DNA from: Bacillaceae bacterium
GTDB lineage: Bacteria; Bacillota; Bacilli; Bacillales; Amphibacillaceae
Assembly (NCBI GenBank): GCA_030152985.1
Contig: JASLIE010000237.1
Location: forward strand, 1 to 12,086
DNA length: 12,086 bases
Direction of reading: 5' to 3'
The notes under the pieces are model-generated. The model saw only the letters and a program-made list of their open reading frames with translations, was not told the DNA's origin and searched no databases. Position 1 is the first letter of the stretch. Each line of letters opens with the position of its first letter. The translations under genes were made by a program, and so were the position numbers. Below, piece after piece: positions 1 to 6,296 of this stretch.

Positions 1-1448
1 AGCATTTCGTGATTGGTTCATTATACGGTTGGGTTCATAAAGATACTGGAGTAAGGCGCTTTCGAGAAGGCCTTATTTTTGTTGGTCGTAAAAACGGTAA
101 GTCTACATTGATTAGTGCCTTGTCCTTGTATGCTGCAAGTAAAGATAATGAAAATGGTGCTGACGTTTACTTGTTAGCCAATACTAAACAGCAGGCCGGT
201 ATCATCTATGAAGAAGCTAAGTCAATGGTTAAAAGTTCACCGGGCTTAAGGATAAAGTTTAAAGCAAAGCGAGATAAGATAGAATTTCCAAAAACAAGTT
301 CTAAAATAGAGCATCGTGCTTCAGATAGTGAAAAATTAGATGGTTTAAACACTCATTTAGGGGTGTTTGATGAAATACACGAGTTTAAAGATTACAAGCT
401 CATTAGCGTTATAAAGAATTCACGCAGGAGTCGAAAGCAACCACTTATTATATATATAACTACAGCGGGTTATCAATTAGACGGCCCTCTTGTTAATTAT
501 TATGAGCAAGGCTCAGATGTTCTAGATGGTGCAATCCATGATGAACGAACATTTTATTATATAGCTGAGCTTGATAGTGAAAAAGAATTCGATAATCCAG
601 AAGATTGGATAAAGGCCAATCCTAATATAGGTGTCACTTTAGATTTAGACATCCTTATTGAAGATTGGGAAAAGGATAAACGAACTCCAGAAGAACGAAC
701 AGATTTTATCACAAAGCAGTTCAACGTGTTTGCTAATAGAAGTAATCTACCTTTTATTGAATATGACGTTTTGAAAAAGAATGACAAGCATTTAGATATA
801 AAGGAACTCAACGGAAGTGTGGCTATTGGTGGTTATGATTTATCTGACAGTGAAGACTTCACAAGTGCTTGTTTAGAGTTTCCAATTGAATCAACTGGGG
901 AAGTATTTGTTTTATCGCATTCATGGATACCTAAAAAGAAGACCTTGCTAGACAATGAGAAAATACCTTACACCGAATGGCAAGAAGCCGGTTATTTAAC
1001 AATTGTCGATGAAGATTATATAAATGAAGATCATGTGTTCAATTGGTTTATTGAACAAAGTAAGATATATAACACTGAATTAATCACATATGACCCAGCC
1101 AAAGCTTTCAGATTAAACAAAGCGTTAGAATCAGAAGGTTTTAAGACAGAAGTTGTGAGACAAGGATTTAAAACCTTAGGTCCAGCAATGGATGATTTAA
1201 AACATATGTTTTTAGATGGAAAGGTCATATTCAATGAAAACCCATTACTTAGATGGTATATAAATAACGTTGAACTTGTGACTGATAGAAATAATAATAA
1301 GATGCCTACTAAAGCTAATCGATACCGTAAAATTGATGGATTTGCTGCGCTCTTGAACGCACATACAAAAACAATGGAAAAGTTAGTTAACAAAGGTTCG
1401 TCTGATTCTGATATTGAAGTGTTTTCCTTAACAGACTTACTTAACTAG
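1..1448 (+). CDS. terL: Phage terminase large subunit, 5' partial
   Basis: ATP-driven motor and nuclease that cuts concatemeric phage DNA and packages it through the portal. Residues are counted from the GTG at position 9. ATPase signatures are a Walker A-like GRKNGKST at 26-33, Walker B VFDE at 119-122 and the coupling motif TTAG at 151-154. The C-terminal RNase H-like nuclease half has plausible metal-binding acids at D277 (GGYDLSDSED), D362 (TYDP) and D443 (KIDG). This order fits the Terminase_1 (HK97-type) family. The frame stays open to the left edge (codons for H and F precede the GTG), and the family normally has roughly 80-100 more residues before Walker A. So the GTG at 9 is not the real start, and the gene begins outside the window. 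It ends with TAG 15 bases before the portal start. The family assignment is firm; the exact nuclease residues are inferred from motif position. Confidence 0.96.
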   Translation, partial: HFVIGSLYGWVHKDTGVRRFREGLIFVGRKNGKSTLISALSLYAASKDNENGADVYLLANTKQQAGIIYEEAKSMVKSSPGLRIKFKAKRDKIEFPKTSSKIEHRASDSEKLDGLNTHLGVFDEIHEFKDYKLISVIKNSRRSRKQPLIIYITTAGYQLDGPLVNYYEQGSDVLDGAIHDERTFYYIAELDSEKEFDNPEDWIKANPNIGVTLDLDILIEDWEKDKRTPEERTDFITKQFNVFANRSNLPFIEYDVLKKNDKHLDIKELNGSVAIGGYDLSDSEDFTSACLEFPIESTGEVFVLSHSWIPKKKTLLDNEKIPYTEWQEAGYLTIVDEDYINEDHVFNWFIEQSKIYNTELITYDPAKAFRLNKALESEGFKTEVVRQGFKTLGPAMDDLKHMFLDGKVIFNENPLLRWYINNVELVTDRNNNKMPTKANRYRKIDGFAALLNAHTKTMEKLVNKGSSDSDIEVFSLTDLLN

Positions 1449-1463
1449 ATTGGGGGTGAAGAA

Positions 1464-2681
1464 ATGAACTTCTTTCAAAAATTTAAACATAAATTTAAAT
1501 CAATGACTCGTAACGTTGATAAAAAGAAAAACAATTTCACTAACTGGAAAGATAGGGTGTTCTTTGGGGTAGATAATTCTACACTTGCTACTAACGAAAC
1601 AATCTTCAGTGTGATTACAAGACTATCCAATAGTATGGCTTCACTACCAATCAAGCTATATCAAGATTATGAAATGAAATTCAACAAGGTTGCAGATCTA
1701 TTAGTTAATAGTCCTAATCCTAACATGACTAATTTTGAATTTATTCGTATTCTGGAGAGTTCACGTAATGAAACAGGCAATGGATACGCATTGATAGAAC
1801 GAGATATACGTTACAATCCTATTAAATTAATTCCAATTGACTCTAATTTTGTTGAACCGGTAATTGATAAAGAAACTAGTGAATTATGGTATGAGGTTGT
1901 AGGCGAAGATAAGAAACGTTATTACATTCATAATTCAGATATAATTCACGTTAAGCATATAGCTAAAACTGGTGGTATTAAAGGAATTAACCCGATTAGT
2001 GTTCTTTCTAATGCTAATGAATTTGATAAAGCAGTAAGAGAATTTAGTTTAAGAGAAATGAAGAGTGCTCAAAACTCATTTATTTTGAAGTACGGAGCAA
2101 ACGTAGATAAAGATAAAAGAGAAAGAATAATTGATGATTTTAAACGTTTCTTTCAAGAGAACGGTGGAATACTCTTCCAAGAGCCTGGTGTTGAAATAGA
2201 TCCTATCGAAAGAAAGTATGTTGCAGCAGACACACTTTCATCTGAAAAAATAACAAGGTCGAGAGTAGCGAATGTATTTAATATTCCAGCGACTATGTTA
2301 AACGAGACTGAGGGACAGAGTTATTCAAGTAATGAACAGTTGATGATTATGTTTGTTCAATTAACCTTAATGCCAATCGTAAGGCAGTATGAACAAGAAT
2401 TTAATAGAAAACTACTTTCAGTTTCTGAACGAGAAAAAGGATATTACTTTAAGTTTAATGAGAAAGCCTTATTAAGAGCTGACGTATCTACCCAAGGCGA
2501 ATATTATGCTAAAGCAATCAGGAATGGTTGGATGACCCAAGATGAAGTTAGGAAGTCAGAAGACTTAGCACCTGTCGGGGGTAATGCTTCAAGCTTGTGG
2601 GTGTCAGGAGACTTATATCCAATTGATACTCCAGTAACCGATAGAAAAGGCACTACTGGAGGAGGAGGTGGCGAGAGTTGA
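1464..2681 (+). CDS. Phage portal protein (HK97 family)
   Basis: Forms the dodecameric ring at one capsid vertex through which DNA enters and leaves, and to which the terminase docks. The 405-residue protein matches the Phage_portal (HK97 gp3-like) pattern. It has a basic N-terminus, VFSVI-like helix near 48-58, the conserved NPN..TNFEF segment at 85-93, the ETGNGYALIERD region at 103-114 and HNSDIIHVKH at 156-165. A later FNIPATMLNETEG segment lies at 272-284, and NGWMTQDEVRKSEDL at 354-368 is typical of the family's C-terminal part. The length is normal for the family. The ATG is preceded by a GGGGGTGA ribosome binding site. The C-terminus is a flexible TTGGGGGES tail whose glycine codons also supply the ribosome binding site of the next gene; the stop overlaps the next start (TTGA). 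Confidence 0.96.
   Translation: MNFFQKFKHKFKSMTRNVDKKKNNFTNWKDRVFFGVDNSTLATNETIFSVITRLSNSMASLPIKLYQDYEMKFNKVADLLVNSPNPNMTNFEFIRILESSRNETGNGYALIERDIRYNPIKLIPIDSNFVEPVIDKETSELWYEVVGEDKKRYYIHNSDIIHVKHIAKTGGIKGINPISVLSNANEFDKAVREFSLREMKSAQNSFILKYGANVDKDKRERIIDDFKRFFQENGGILFQEPGVEIDPIERKYVAADTLSSEKITRSRVANVFNIPATMLNETEGQSYSSNEQLMIMFVQLTLMPIVRQYEQEFNRKLLSVSEREKGYYFKFNEKALLRADVSTQGEYYAKAIRNGWMTQDEVRKSEDLAPVGGNASSLWVSGDLYPIDTPVTDRKGTTGGGGGES
2663..2670 (+). promoter_or_regulatory. Full-length Shine-Dalgarno inside the portal C-terminus
   Basis: AGGAGGTG is fully complementary to the 3' end of Bacillota 16S rRNA and lies 7 bases before a TTG at 2678. It decides that TTG is the start of the next gene, since there is no in-frame ATG for another 60 codons. 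The same bases encode the poly-glycine tail of the portal protein. Confidence 0.85.
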
Positions 2682-3010
2682 ATAAAAATAGTTTCGATTT
2701 GGAAAGAATAAAAGGTTTCATTAATAAGCATCCAGAAAGCGATATTATTATTATTGCTAATAATAAAAGAACTGCTATTGAATATTGGGAAAATATAAAA
2801 GGACATTTAAAGCTTAATAAGCGTCCATATATTATTTCTAATTCTAATACAAATGATGGTATGCCGTACTTCAACTCATTAGTATTAAAAATAGATAAGT
2901 GGTGGGAGAATAAAAATGCAATAAGAATCATGAGAGAAGCGGTAGTTGCAAAACAAACCCTACCAATTACACATATTCCGCCTTTTGTGGGTGGTGCTAC
3001 GGATGAATGA
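2678..3010 (+). CDS. Unrecognised 110-residue protein between portal and protease
   Basis: I do not recognise this family. The 110-residue product is mixed alpha/beta by eye. It has a short N-terminal helix (residues 6-18), a strongly hydrophobic strand-like DIIIIANN at 22-29, a helix at 30-45, then a second strand-like segment (RPYIISNSN) and a lysine-rich WW-containing helix near 71-90. The tail is proline/glycine rich and ends PPFVGGATDE. There is no signal peptide or membrane segment. Translation starts at TTG (2678), overlapping the portal stop by TTGA and preceded by a full Shine-Dalgarno, so it is almost certainly translated with the portal. The ANxKxxA segment resembles the region just after Walker A in the terminase of this window, but no nucleotide-binding motif is present. 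A head-associated or packaging accessory role is only suggested by location. Confidence 0.75.
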   Translation: MNKNSFDLERIKGFINKHPESDIIIIANNKRTAIEYWENIKGHLKLNKRPYIISNSNTNDGMPYFNSLVLKIDKWWENKNAIRIMREAVVAKQTLPITHIPPFVGGATDE

Positions 3011-3074
3011 AACGCTCAAGTTAATAATCATTTGTATATACAGTTACTTAATGTTTAAAGTACTTAATAAATGA
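3003..3074 (+). CDS. Tiny 23-residue hydrophobic (single-pass membrane-like) peptide
   Basis: A 24-codon frame starts with ATG at 3003, overlapping the end of the 110-residue gene by 8 bases, and stops at TGA 3072-3074. The product has a polar start (MNETLK), a continuous hydrophobic core of about 14 residues containing LIIICIYSYLMF, and a basic end (KVLNK). This is the layout of a short transmembrane peptide. A GGTGGTG sequence at 2990-2996 lies 6 bases before the ATG as a possible ribosome binding site. It fills part of an otherwise unexplained gap between recognised genes. Function is unknown. Being so short, it could still be a chance frame; the overlap, binding site and composition argue for translation. 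Confidence 0.45.
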   Translation: MNETLKLIIICIYSYLMFKVLNK

Positions 3075-3084
3075 ATTTAGGGAC

Positions 3085-3252
3085 GTGATTAAAATCAATG
3101 AAAGAATGAAACATGTAGCCTTAGATATGTTAAAAGAAGTAAATCCTGATGAAGTAGATACTGTTGAAGTTACTACATCAGGATATGAAGATGGAAGTGA
3201 AAGTTTACAAATCACTGTTTTATTTCCACAACGAAAGGTGGTGAACGAATGA
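3085..3252 (+). CDS. Unrecognised 55-residue acidic protein coupled to the head protease
   Basis: This 56-codon frame begins with GTG at 3085; the alternative is ATG at 3106, giving 48 residues. It ends in a TGA that overlaps the start of the protease gene as ATGA (3249-3252). The four-base overlap, the sensible composition and the lack of any other use for this stretch make it a credible gene. The product looks like a helix (INERMKHVALDMLKEV) followed by a beta hairpin (VDTVEVTTSGYEDGSESLQI, then TVLFPQRKV). It has no cysteine, signal or membrane segment. The start is uncertain because AGGG at 3079-3082 is very close to the GTG. Function is unknown. Its small size and position before the protease suggest a head assembly accessory or a translational coupler, but this is inference. 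Confidence 0.6.
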   Translation: MIKINERMKHVALDMLKEVNPDEVDTVEVTTSGYEDGSESLQITVLFPQRKVVNE

Positions 3253-3986
3253 AACAGCCAAAAAAGAATAGTTTCTTTAATATGAAAATGTCTTCTGATG
3301 GTAAATCGGGGGATATTTTTATTTATGGTGAAATTACTAAATACGCTTGGGAAGAGATGGGCGAACATTCTGCAGTCACTTTCCAAAAGGAACTAGAAAA
3401 ACTAGGAGACGTTGATGTAATTAACCTATATGTAAATTCGCCAGGAGGTTCAGTGTTTGAAGGTATATCTATTTACAATATGCTGAAAAGACACAAAGCT
3501 AAAGTAGTAGCTCATGTTGATGCTTTAGCTGCATCCATTGCGAGTGTGATTATCATGTCAGCCGATGAAATTAGAATGCCAAGTAATTCAATGCTGATGA
3601 TTCATAACCCTTGGACTATCGTAATGGGGAACGCTGAAGAATTACGAAAACAAGCTGATGATTTAGAAAGAATTGGACAATCAAGTAAGCAATCTTATTT
3701 AGAGAAAGCCGGTACTAAATTGTCAGATGATAAGTTGCAAGAAATGCTTGATGATGAAACATGGTTATCAGCTGAAGAAGCCTTTGAAATCGGTTTGTGT
3801 GATGTTGTAGAAGTTGCTAATGAAGCAGTGGCAAAAATAGATAAAGAAACATTGAACATGTTTAAGAATGCGCCTTCGTCATTAGCGATAAATCAACAGA
3901 ATGAAATTAACGAAGAAAGACGATTAATAGCTGAACAAGCTAAAGAAAATATAAATTATGTAAGAACAATATTAGGAGGAATTTAA
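3249..3986 (+). CDS. ClpP-like prohead maturation protease
   Basis: Serine protease that processes the capsid protein in the prohead. The 245-residue protein has the ClpP/crotonase fold signatures of the phage S14 group. These are VNSPGGSVFEG at 62-72 (oxyanion region), the nucleophile segment DALAASIAS at 91-99 with S96 as likely catalytic serine, and MIHNPW at 117-122 with H119. The acidic position falls in DDETWLSAEEA at 168-178: aligned on the shared LSA, the ClpP catalytic aspartate falls on E170, with D169 beside it. The C-terminal 40 residues are charged and helical. Start ATG 3249 has AAAGGTGGTG upstream and overlaps the stop of the preceding small gene. The neighbouring capsid gene, 2 bases downstream, is its expected substrate. 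An ATP-dependent partner is not expected for this phage type. Confidence 0.94.
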   Translation: MKQPKKNSFFNMKMSSDGKSGDIFIYGEITKYAWEEMGEHSAVTFQKELEKLGDVDVINLYVNSPGGSVFEGISIYNMLKRHKAKVVAHVDALAASIASVIIMSADEIRMPSNSMLMIHNPWTIVMGNAEELRKQADDLERIGQSSKQSYLEKAGTKLSDDKLQEMLDDETWLSAEEAFEIGLCDVVEVANEAVAKIDKETLNMFKNAPSSLAINQQNEINEERRLIAEQAKENINYVRTILGGI

Positions 3987-3988
3987 TT

Positions 3989-5122
3989 ATGCCAACATTA
4001 TATGAATTAAAAGAAAATTTAAGCACTGTAGGTCAGCAACTAGAAAAGGTAGAAAAACAATTAGGTGAGAAAGCGATTGATCCAAACGCTACTCATGAAG
4101 AGATTAAAACAATTCAAGCTACGCAAGAAAATCTGAAAGCTCGTTTCGACATCATCAAGAAACAACATGATGGGAAAGAAGCAGAGCAAAAAGCGAAATT
4201 TGCAGAAGACAAGAGTTTTAATGCTTTATCTGAAGAAGAGAGACAGCAAAAAGCAAAGGCTGAGTTTATCAAAGCTTCATTATTAAATCGTGAACTGAGC
4301 AATGAAGCTAAACAATTGATCGCAATTCCAAGCCCAAATGAAACAGGTGGTGAGAACTTCTTACCTACTACTTTAACAAATGAGTTAGTTCACGAACCTT
4401 TTACTCGTAACCCGTTACGTGATGTAGCTAACTTATCATCAGTTAAAGGTTTAGAGTTACCTAAAATTTCTTATCAAATTGATGATGATGACTTTATTAC
4501 AGATAAAGAAACGGCGAAAGAATTAGAAATGACTGGTGATACAGTTACTTTTGGTCGTAATAAGTTCAAGGTCAAAGCTTCAATTTCTGACACTGTTTTA
4601 CATGGTTCGGACATTGACCTAGTTAATTATGTAGATAACGCTTTGCGTTCAGGCTTAGCGAATAAAGAAAGACGTGATGCTTTTGCAACTGAACCTGTAT
4701 TAGGAATTGAGCATATGTCTTTCTACAATGGAGACATTAAAGAAGTTAAGGGCGATTCAATGTTTGAAGCAATCACAAACGCAATTGACGATCTGCACGA
4801 AGACTTCCGAGAGAATGCAACAATCGTTATGAGAAAAACAGATTATACAAAAATGATTAAAGAGTTAGCTAATGGATCAACAACTTTATACGGTGCTCAG
4901 CCTGAACAGGTTTTAGGTAAGCCAGTTACATTCTCGGATAGTGCTACAAAGCCTATTGTTGGAGACTTTAACTATTTTGGAATTAACTATGACGGAATGA
5001 CATACGATTCAGATAAGGACGTAGACTCAGGTAACTATCTATTTGTTCTAACTGCTTGGTATGACCAAAAACGTCTACTTGATTCAGCGTTCCGTATTGC
5101 AGATGTTACTCCAGAAGCATAA
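3989..5122 (+). CDS. Major capsid protein, HK97 fold, with fused delta (scaffold-like) region
   Basis: Builds the icosahedral shell. The 377-residue protein has two parts. Residues 1 to about 110 are highly charged and helical (LYELKENLSTVGQQLEKVEK onward), as expected for the HK97 delta domain that acts as an internal scaffold and is removed by the protease. From about 115 the mature shell protein follows. It has the N-arm (ETGGENFLPTTLTNELVHEP), NPLRDVANLSSVKGLELPKI at 141-160, an acidic DDDDF turn and a conserved C-terminal segment NYLFVLTAWYDQKRLLDSAFRIAD at 349-372. It fits the Phage_capsid family and the usual length for capsid proteins without a separate scaffold gene; none is seen here. 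A strong AGGAGG (3974-3979) lies before ATG 3989, matching a very abundant product. The exact cleavage site is not visible. Confidence 0.96.
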   Translation: MPTLYELKENLSTVGQQLEKVEKQLGEKAIDPNATHEEIKTIQATQENLKARFDIIKKQHDGKEAEQKAKFAEDKSFNALSEEERQQKAKAEFIKASLLNRELSNEAKQLIAIPSPNETGGENFLPTTLTNELVHEPFTRNPLRDVANLSSVKGLELPKISYQIDDDDFITDKETAKELEMTGDTVTFGRNKFKVKASISDTVLHGSDIDLVNYVDNALRSGLANKERRDAFATEPVLGIEHMSFYNGDIKEVKGDSMFEAITNAIDDLHEDFRENATIVMRKTDYTKMIKELANGSTTLYGAQPEQVLGKPVTFSDSATKPIVGDFNYFGINYDGMTYDSDKDVDSGNYLFVLTAWYDQKRLLDSAFRIADVTPEA

Positions 5123-5134
5123 GGAAGTGAGTAA

Positions 5135-5419
5135 ATGGATTTAACTAATGAGTTATTTGGATTGGCTAAGGAAAAACTTAGAGTGGATGAGGGCGATGAA
5201 GCCCTCATCTTACTTCATGTTAAAAGTGCCATGGAGTCTTTAAAGTTATCAGGTGTTCCAGAGAGTGAAAGCTCATTATATAAAACAGCTGTTCTTATTC
5301 AAGTAATTCTTGATTATGAGAATAATGATAAAGACCTAAATGTAAATGCTTTAAAACAATCACTAGAAACGATTATTTTAAAGCTGAAGACATTCGGAGG
5401 TGAAAAGAATGAAATTTGA
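5135..5419 (+). CDS. Head-tail connector, HK97 gp6-like
   Basis: Small helical protein expected to form a ring under the portal that extends the neck after packaging. The 94-residue product is almost entirely helical. The first helices (LTNELFGLAKEKLRV and ALILLHVKSAMESLKL) are followed by a YKTAVLIQVILDYEN helix and a C-terminal NVNALKQSLETIILKLK helix. This is the pattern of the gp6-like/YqbG DNA packaging family. ATG 5135 follows AGGAAGTGA, 12 bases after the capsid stop. The gene contains a perfect 9-base hairpin at 5186-5209, listed separately. The family call rests on pattern, size and position between capsid and adaptor genes. Confidence 0.85.
   Translation: MDLTNELFGLAKEKLRVDEGDEALILLHVKSAMESLKLSGVPESESSLYKTAVLIQVILDYENNDKDLNVNALKQSLETIILKLKTFGGEKNEI
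5186..5209 (+). other. Perfect GC-rich hairpin inside the gp6-like gene
   Basis: GATGAGGGC (5186-5194) and GCCCTCATC (5201-5209) are perfect inverted repeats separated by the six-base loop GATGAA. The stem is much richer in G+C than the surrounding AT-rich DNA. It lies about 50 bases inside the gene that follows the capsid gene, and is followed by TTACTT rather than a true T run. It could slow or protect transcripts ending after the capsid gene. The role is inferred; the repeat itself is certain. Confidence 0.6.
5396..5402 (+). promoter_or_regulatory. Ribosome binding site that fixes the next start at 5409
   Basis: GGAGGTG lies 6 bases before ATG 5409. An in-frame GTG at 5400 lies inside this site and therefore cannot be the start, so the next protein begins MKFEVLK and is 58 residues long. 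Confidence 0.8.
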
Positions 5420-5585
5420 AGTGTTGAAAACATTTATTGATAAAAATACAAAGAAAAAGCATGAAAAAGGAACTAAGTATGATACAAACCAAAAGCGTGG
5501 TAAAGAGCTTCAAGAGTTAGGTTTCTTAGGTAAAGAAATCAAACAGGCAGCTAAAAAGAAAGTTGATAAAGATGAACCCAAGTAA
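5409..5585 (+). CDS. Small lysine-rich phage protein (58 residues)
   Basis: Very basic 58-residue protein beginning MKFEVLKTFIDKNTKKKHEKG, followed by a TKYD strand and a KRGKELQELGFLGKE helix, then a lysine-rich tail. Short proteins of this layout (a strand pair, then an 'R..EL..LGF/YL' helix) commonly lie between the gp6-like and adaptor genes in Bacillota siphophages. Their role is not known to me. The gene overlaps the previous one by 11 bases and the next by 14 bases, so it is translated in series with the neck genes. A minor neck or DNA-contacting component would fit its charge and place, but that is inference. Confidence 0.8.
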   Translation: MKFEVLKTFIDKNTKKKHEKGTKYDTNQKRGKELQELGFLGKEIKQAAKKKVDKDEPK

Positions 5586-5895
5586 ATTGAGACATAGAAT
5601 TGATATTTATCGTCAAGATGAAGGTGTTGATGAGCTAGGGCAACCAATTGATGAGTTGGTCCTACATACATCAGTGTGGGCATCAATCCAACCTTTAAGA
5701 GGTAGGCGTTTAGAAGCTTCAAAACAATTTCATTCGGATATCACAACAGAAATAACTATTCGATATCGTGATGATATTGAAGACACAATGATAGCTAAAT
5801 ATAAAGGTACTCGTTTCGAGTTTCTCTATATACTGCATAAAGACTATGCAGAAAAGACACTTCATATCTACACAAAGGAAAAGAAAGATGTCTAG
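5572..5895 (+). CDS. Head-tail adaptor (Phage_H_T_join, SPP1 gp16-like)
   Basis: Neck protein that closes the DNA channel below the connector and accepts the tail. The 107-residue product carries the family's hallmarks: an N-terminal MNPSKLRHRIDIYRQ, then DELGQPIDE and a VWASIQPLRGRRLEAS core (around 39-54). A TTEITIRYRDDIE strand and a C-terminal FEFLYILHKDYAEKTLHIYT beta pair follow. I chose ATG 5572 because relatives start MNPxKLRHRI; a TTG at 5563 would add only three residues and has no better ribosome binding site. It overlaps the upstream gene by 14 bases and the downstream gene by 8 bases. Confidence 0.88.
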   Translation: MNPSKLRHRIDIYRQDEGVDELGQPIDELVLHTSVWASIQPLRGRRLEASKQFHSDITTEITIRYRDDIEDTMIAKYKGTRFEFLYILHKDYAEKTLHIYTKEKKDV

Positions 5896-6292
5896 AAGAA
5901 GTAATATGCGACTAAAGGTTGAAGGTGCTGATGAAATATTAAAAGCACTCGAAAGAGCCGATACTGCAATTCAAAAAGAATTACATGACCTGGTGTCCGA
6001 AGCCGCCGAAATCGTTTTTAGAAGAGCAGATGCCGATGTACCGATAAAGTCAGGGGCAGCACGAAGCTCATTAAAAATAGAAACAGGCAAAAATAAGAAT
6101 GGTGTATTCTATGCAAATGTAGAAATAGGTGGACACGATCCAGAGCCATTTTATATAACTTTTTATGAATTAGGAACAAGTAGACAGCCACCAAGACCAT
6201 TTATGAGACCAGCACTTGATAAGAGTAAGAATGAGATACGACAACATCTCATTCAAGGGTTGACCGCAGCCTTAAATAGGCAAGGGAAGTGA
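5888..6292 (+). CDS. HK97 gp10-like head-tail / tail completion protein
   Basis: Neck or tail completion component. The 134-residue protein has the HK97 gp10 pattern: an N-terminal VEGADEILKALERAD helix, AEIVFRRADADVPIKSGAAR around 40-59 (family form 'A..DAPv.TG.LR') and the signature YELGTSRQPPRPFMRPAL at 93-110. It ends in a C-terminal helix. ATG 5888 has AAGGAA 7 bases upstream and overlaps the preceding stop. ATG 5906 (beginning MRLKVEG, closest to family starts) is an alternative, and ATG 5846 is inside the adaptor gene without a binding site. A perfect inverted repeat lies near the 3' end (6229-6254). Confidence 0.9.
   Translation: MSRRSNMRLKVEGADEILKALERADTAIQKELHDLVSEAAEIVFRRADADVPIKSGAARSSLKIETGKNKNGVFYANVEIGGHDPEPFYITFYELGTSRQPPRPFMRPALDKSKNEIRQHLIQGLTAALNRQGK
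6229..6254 (+). repeat. Perfect 9-base inverted repeat near the end of the gp10-like gene
   Basis: GAATGAGAT (6229-6237) and ATCTCATTC (6246-6254) are perfect inverted repeats with the loop ACGACAAC. They lie about 40 bases before the stop codon. No T run follows, so this is not a terminator. It may be an mRNA structure or a chance palindrome. Confidence 0.4.
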
Positions 6293-6296
6293 TTGA

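Noticed and set aside
881..898. Near-palindrome CCAATTGAATCAACTGG in the terminase gene
   Set aside because: It has a mismatch, lies in conserved coding sequence and has no associated signal.
557..1393. Minus-strand frames inside the terminase gene
   Set aside because: They are antisense to conserved terminase nuclease motifs and have serine/phenylalanine-rich composition without initiation signals.
2745..2766. Inverted repeat TTATTATTA / TAATAATAA with loop TTGC
   Set aside because: It is simple AT repeat arising from Ile-Ile-Ile-Ile and Asn-Asn codons; pairing is weak and chance is likely.
3048..3386. Minus-strand open frame of 112 codons across the gap before the protease
   Set aside because: It is antisense to the 55-residue gene and the protease start, has no visible binding site, and its composition (many F, S, T) is typical of antisense frames.
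5846..5887. ATG 5846 as the start of the gp10-like gene
   Set aside because: It is deep inside the adaptor gene, adds residues not expected in the family, and lacks a binding site.
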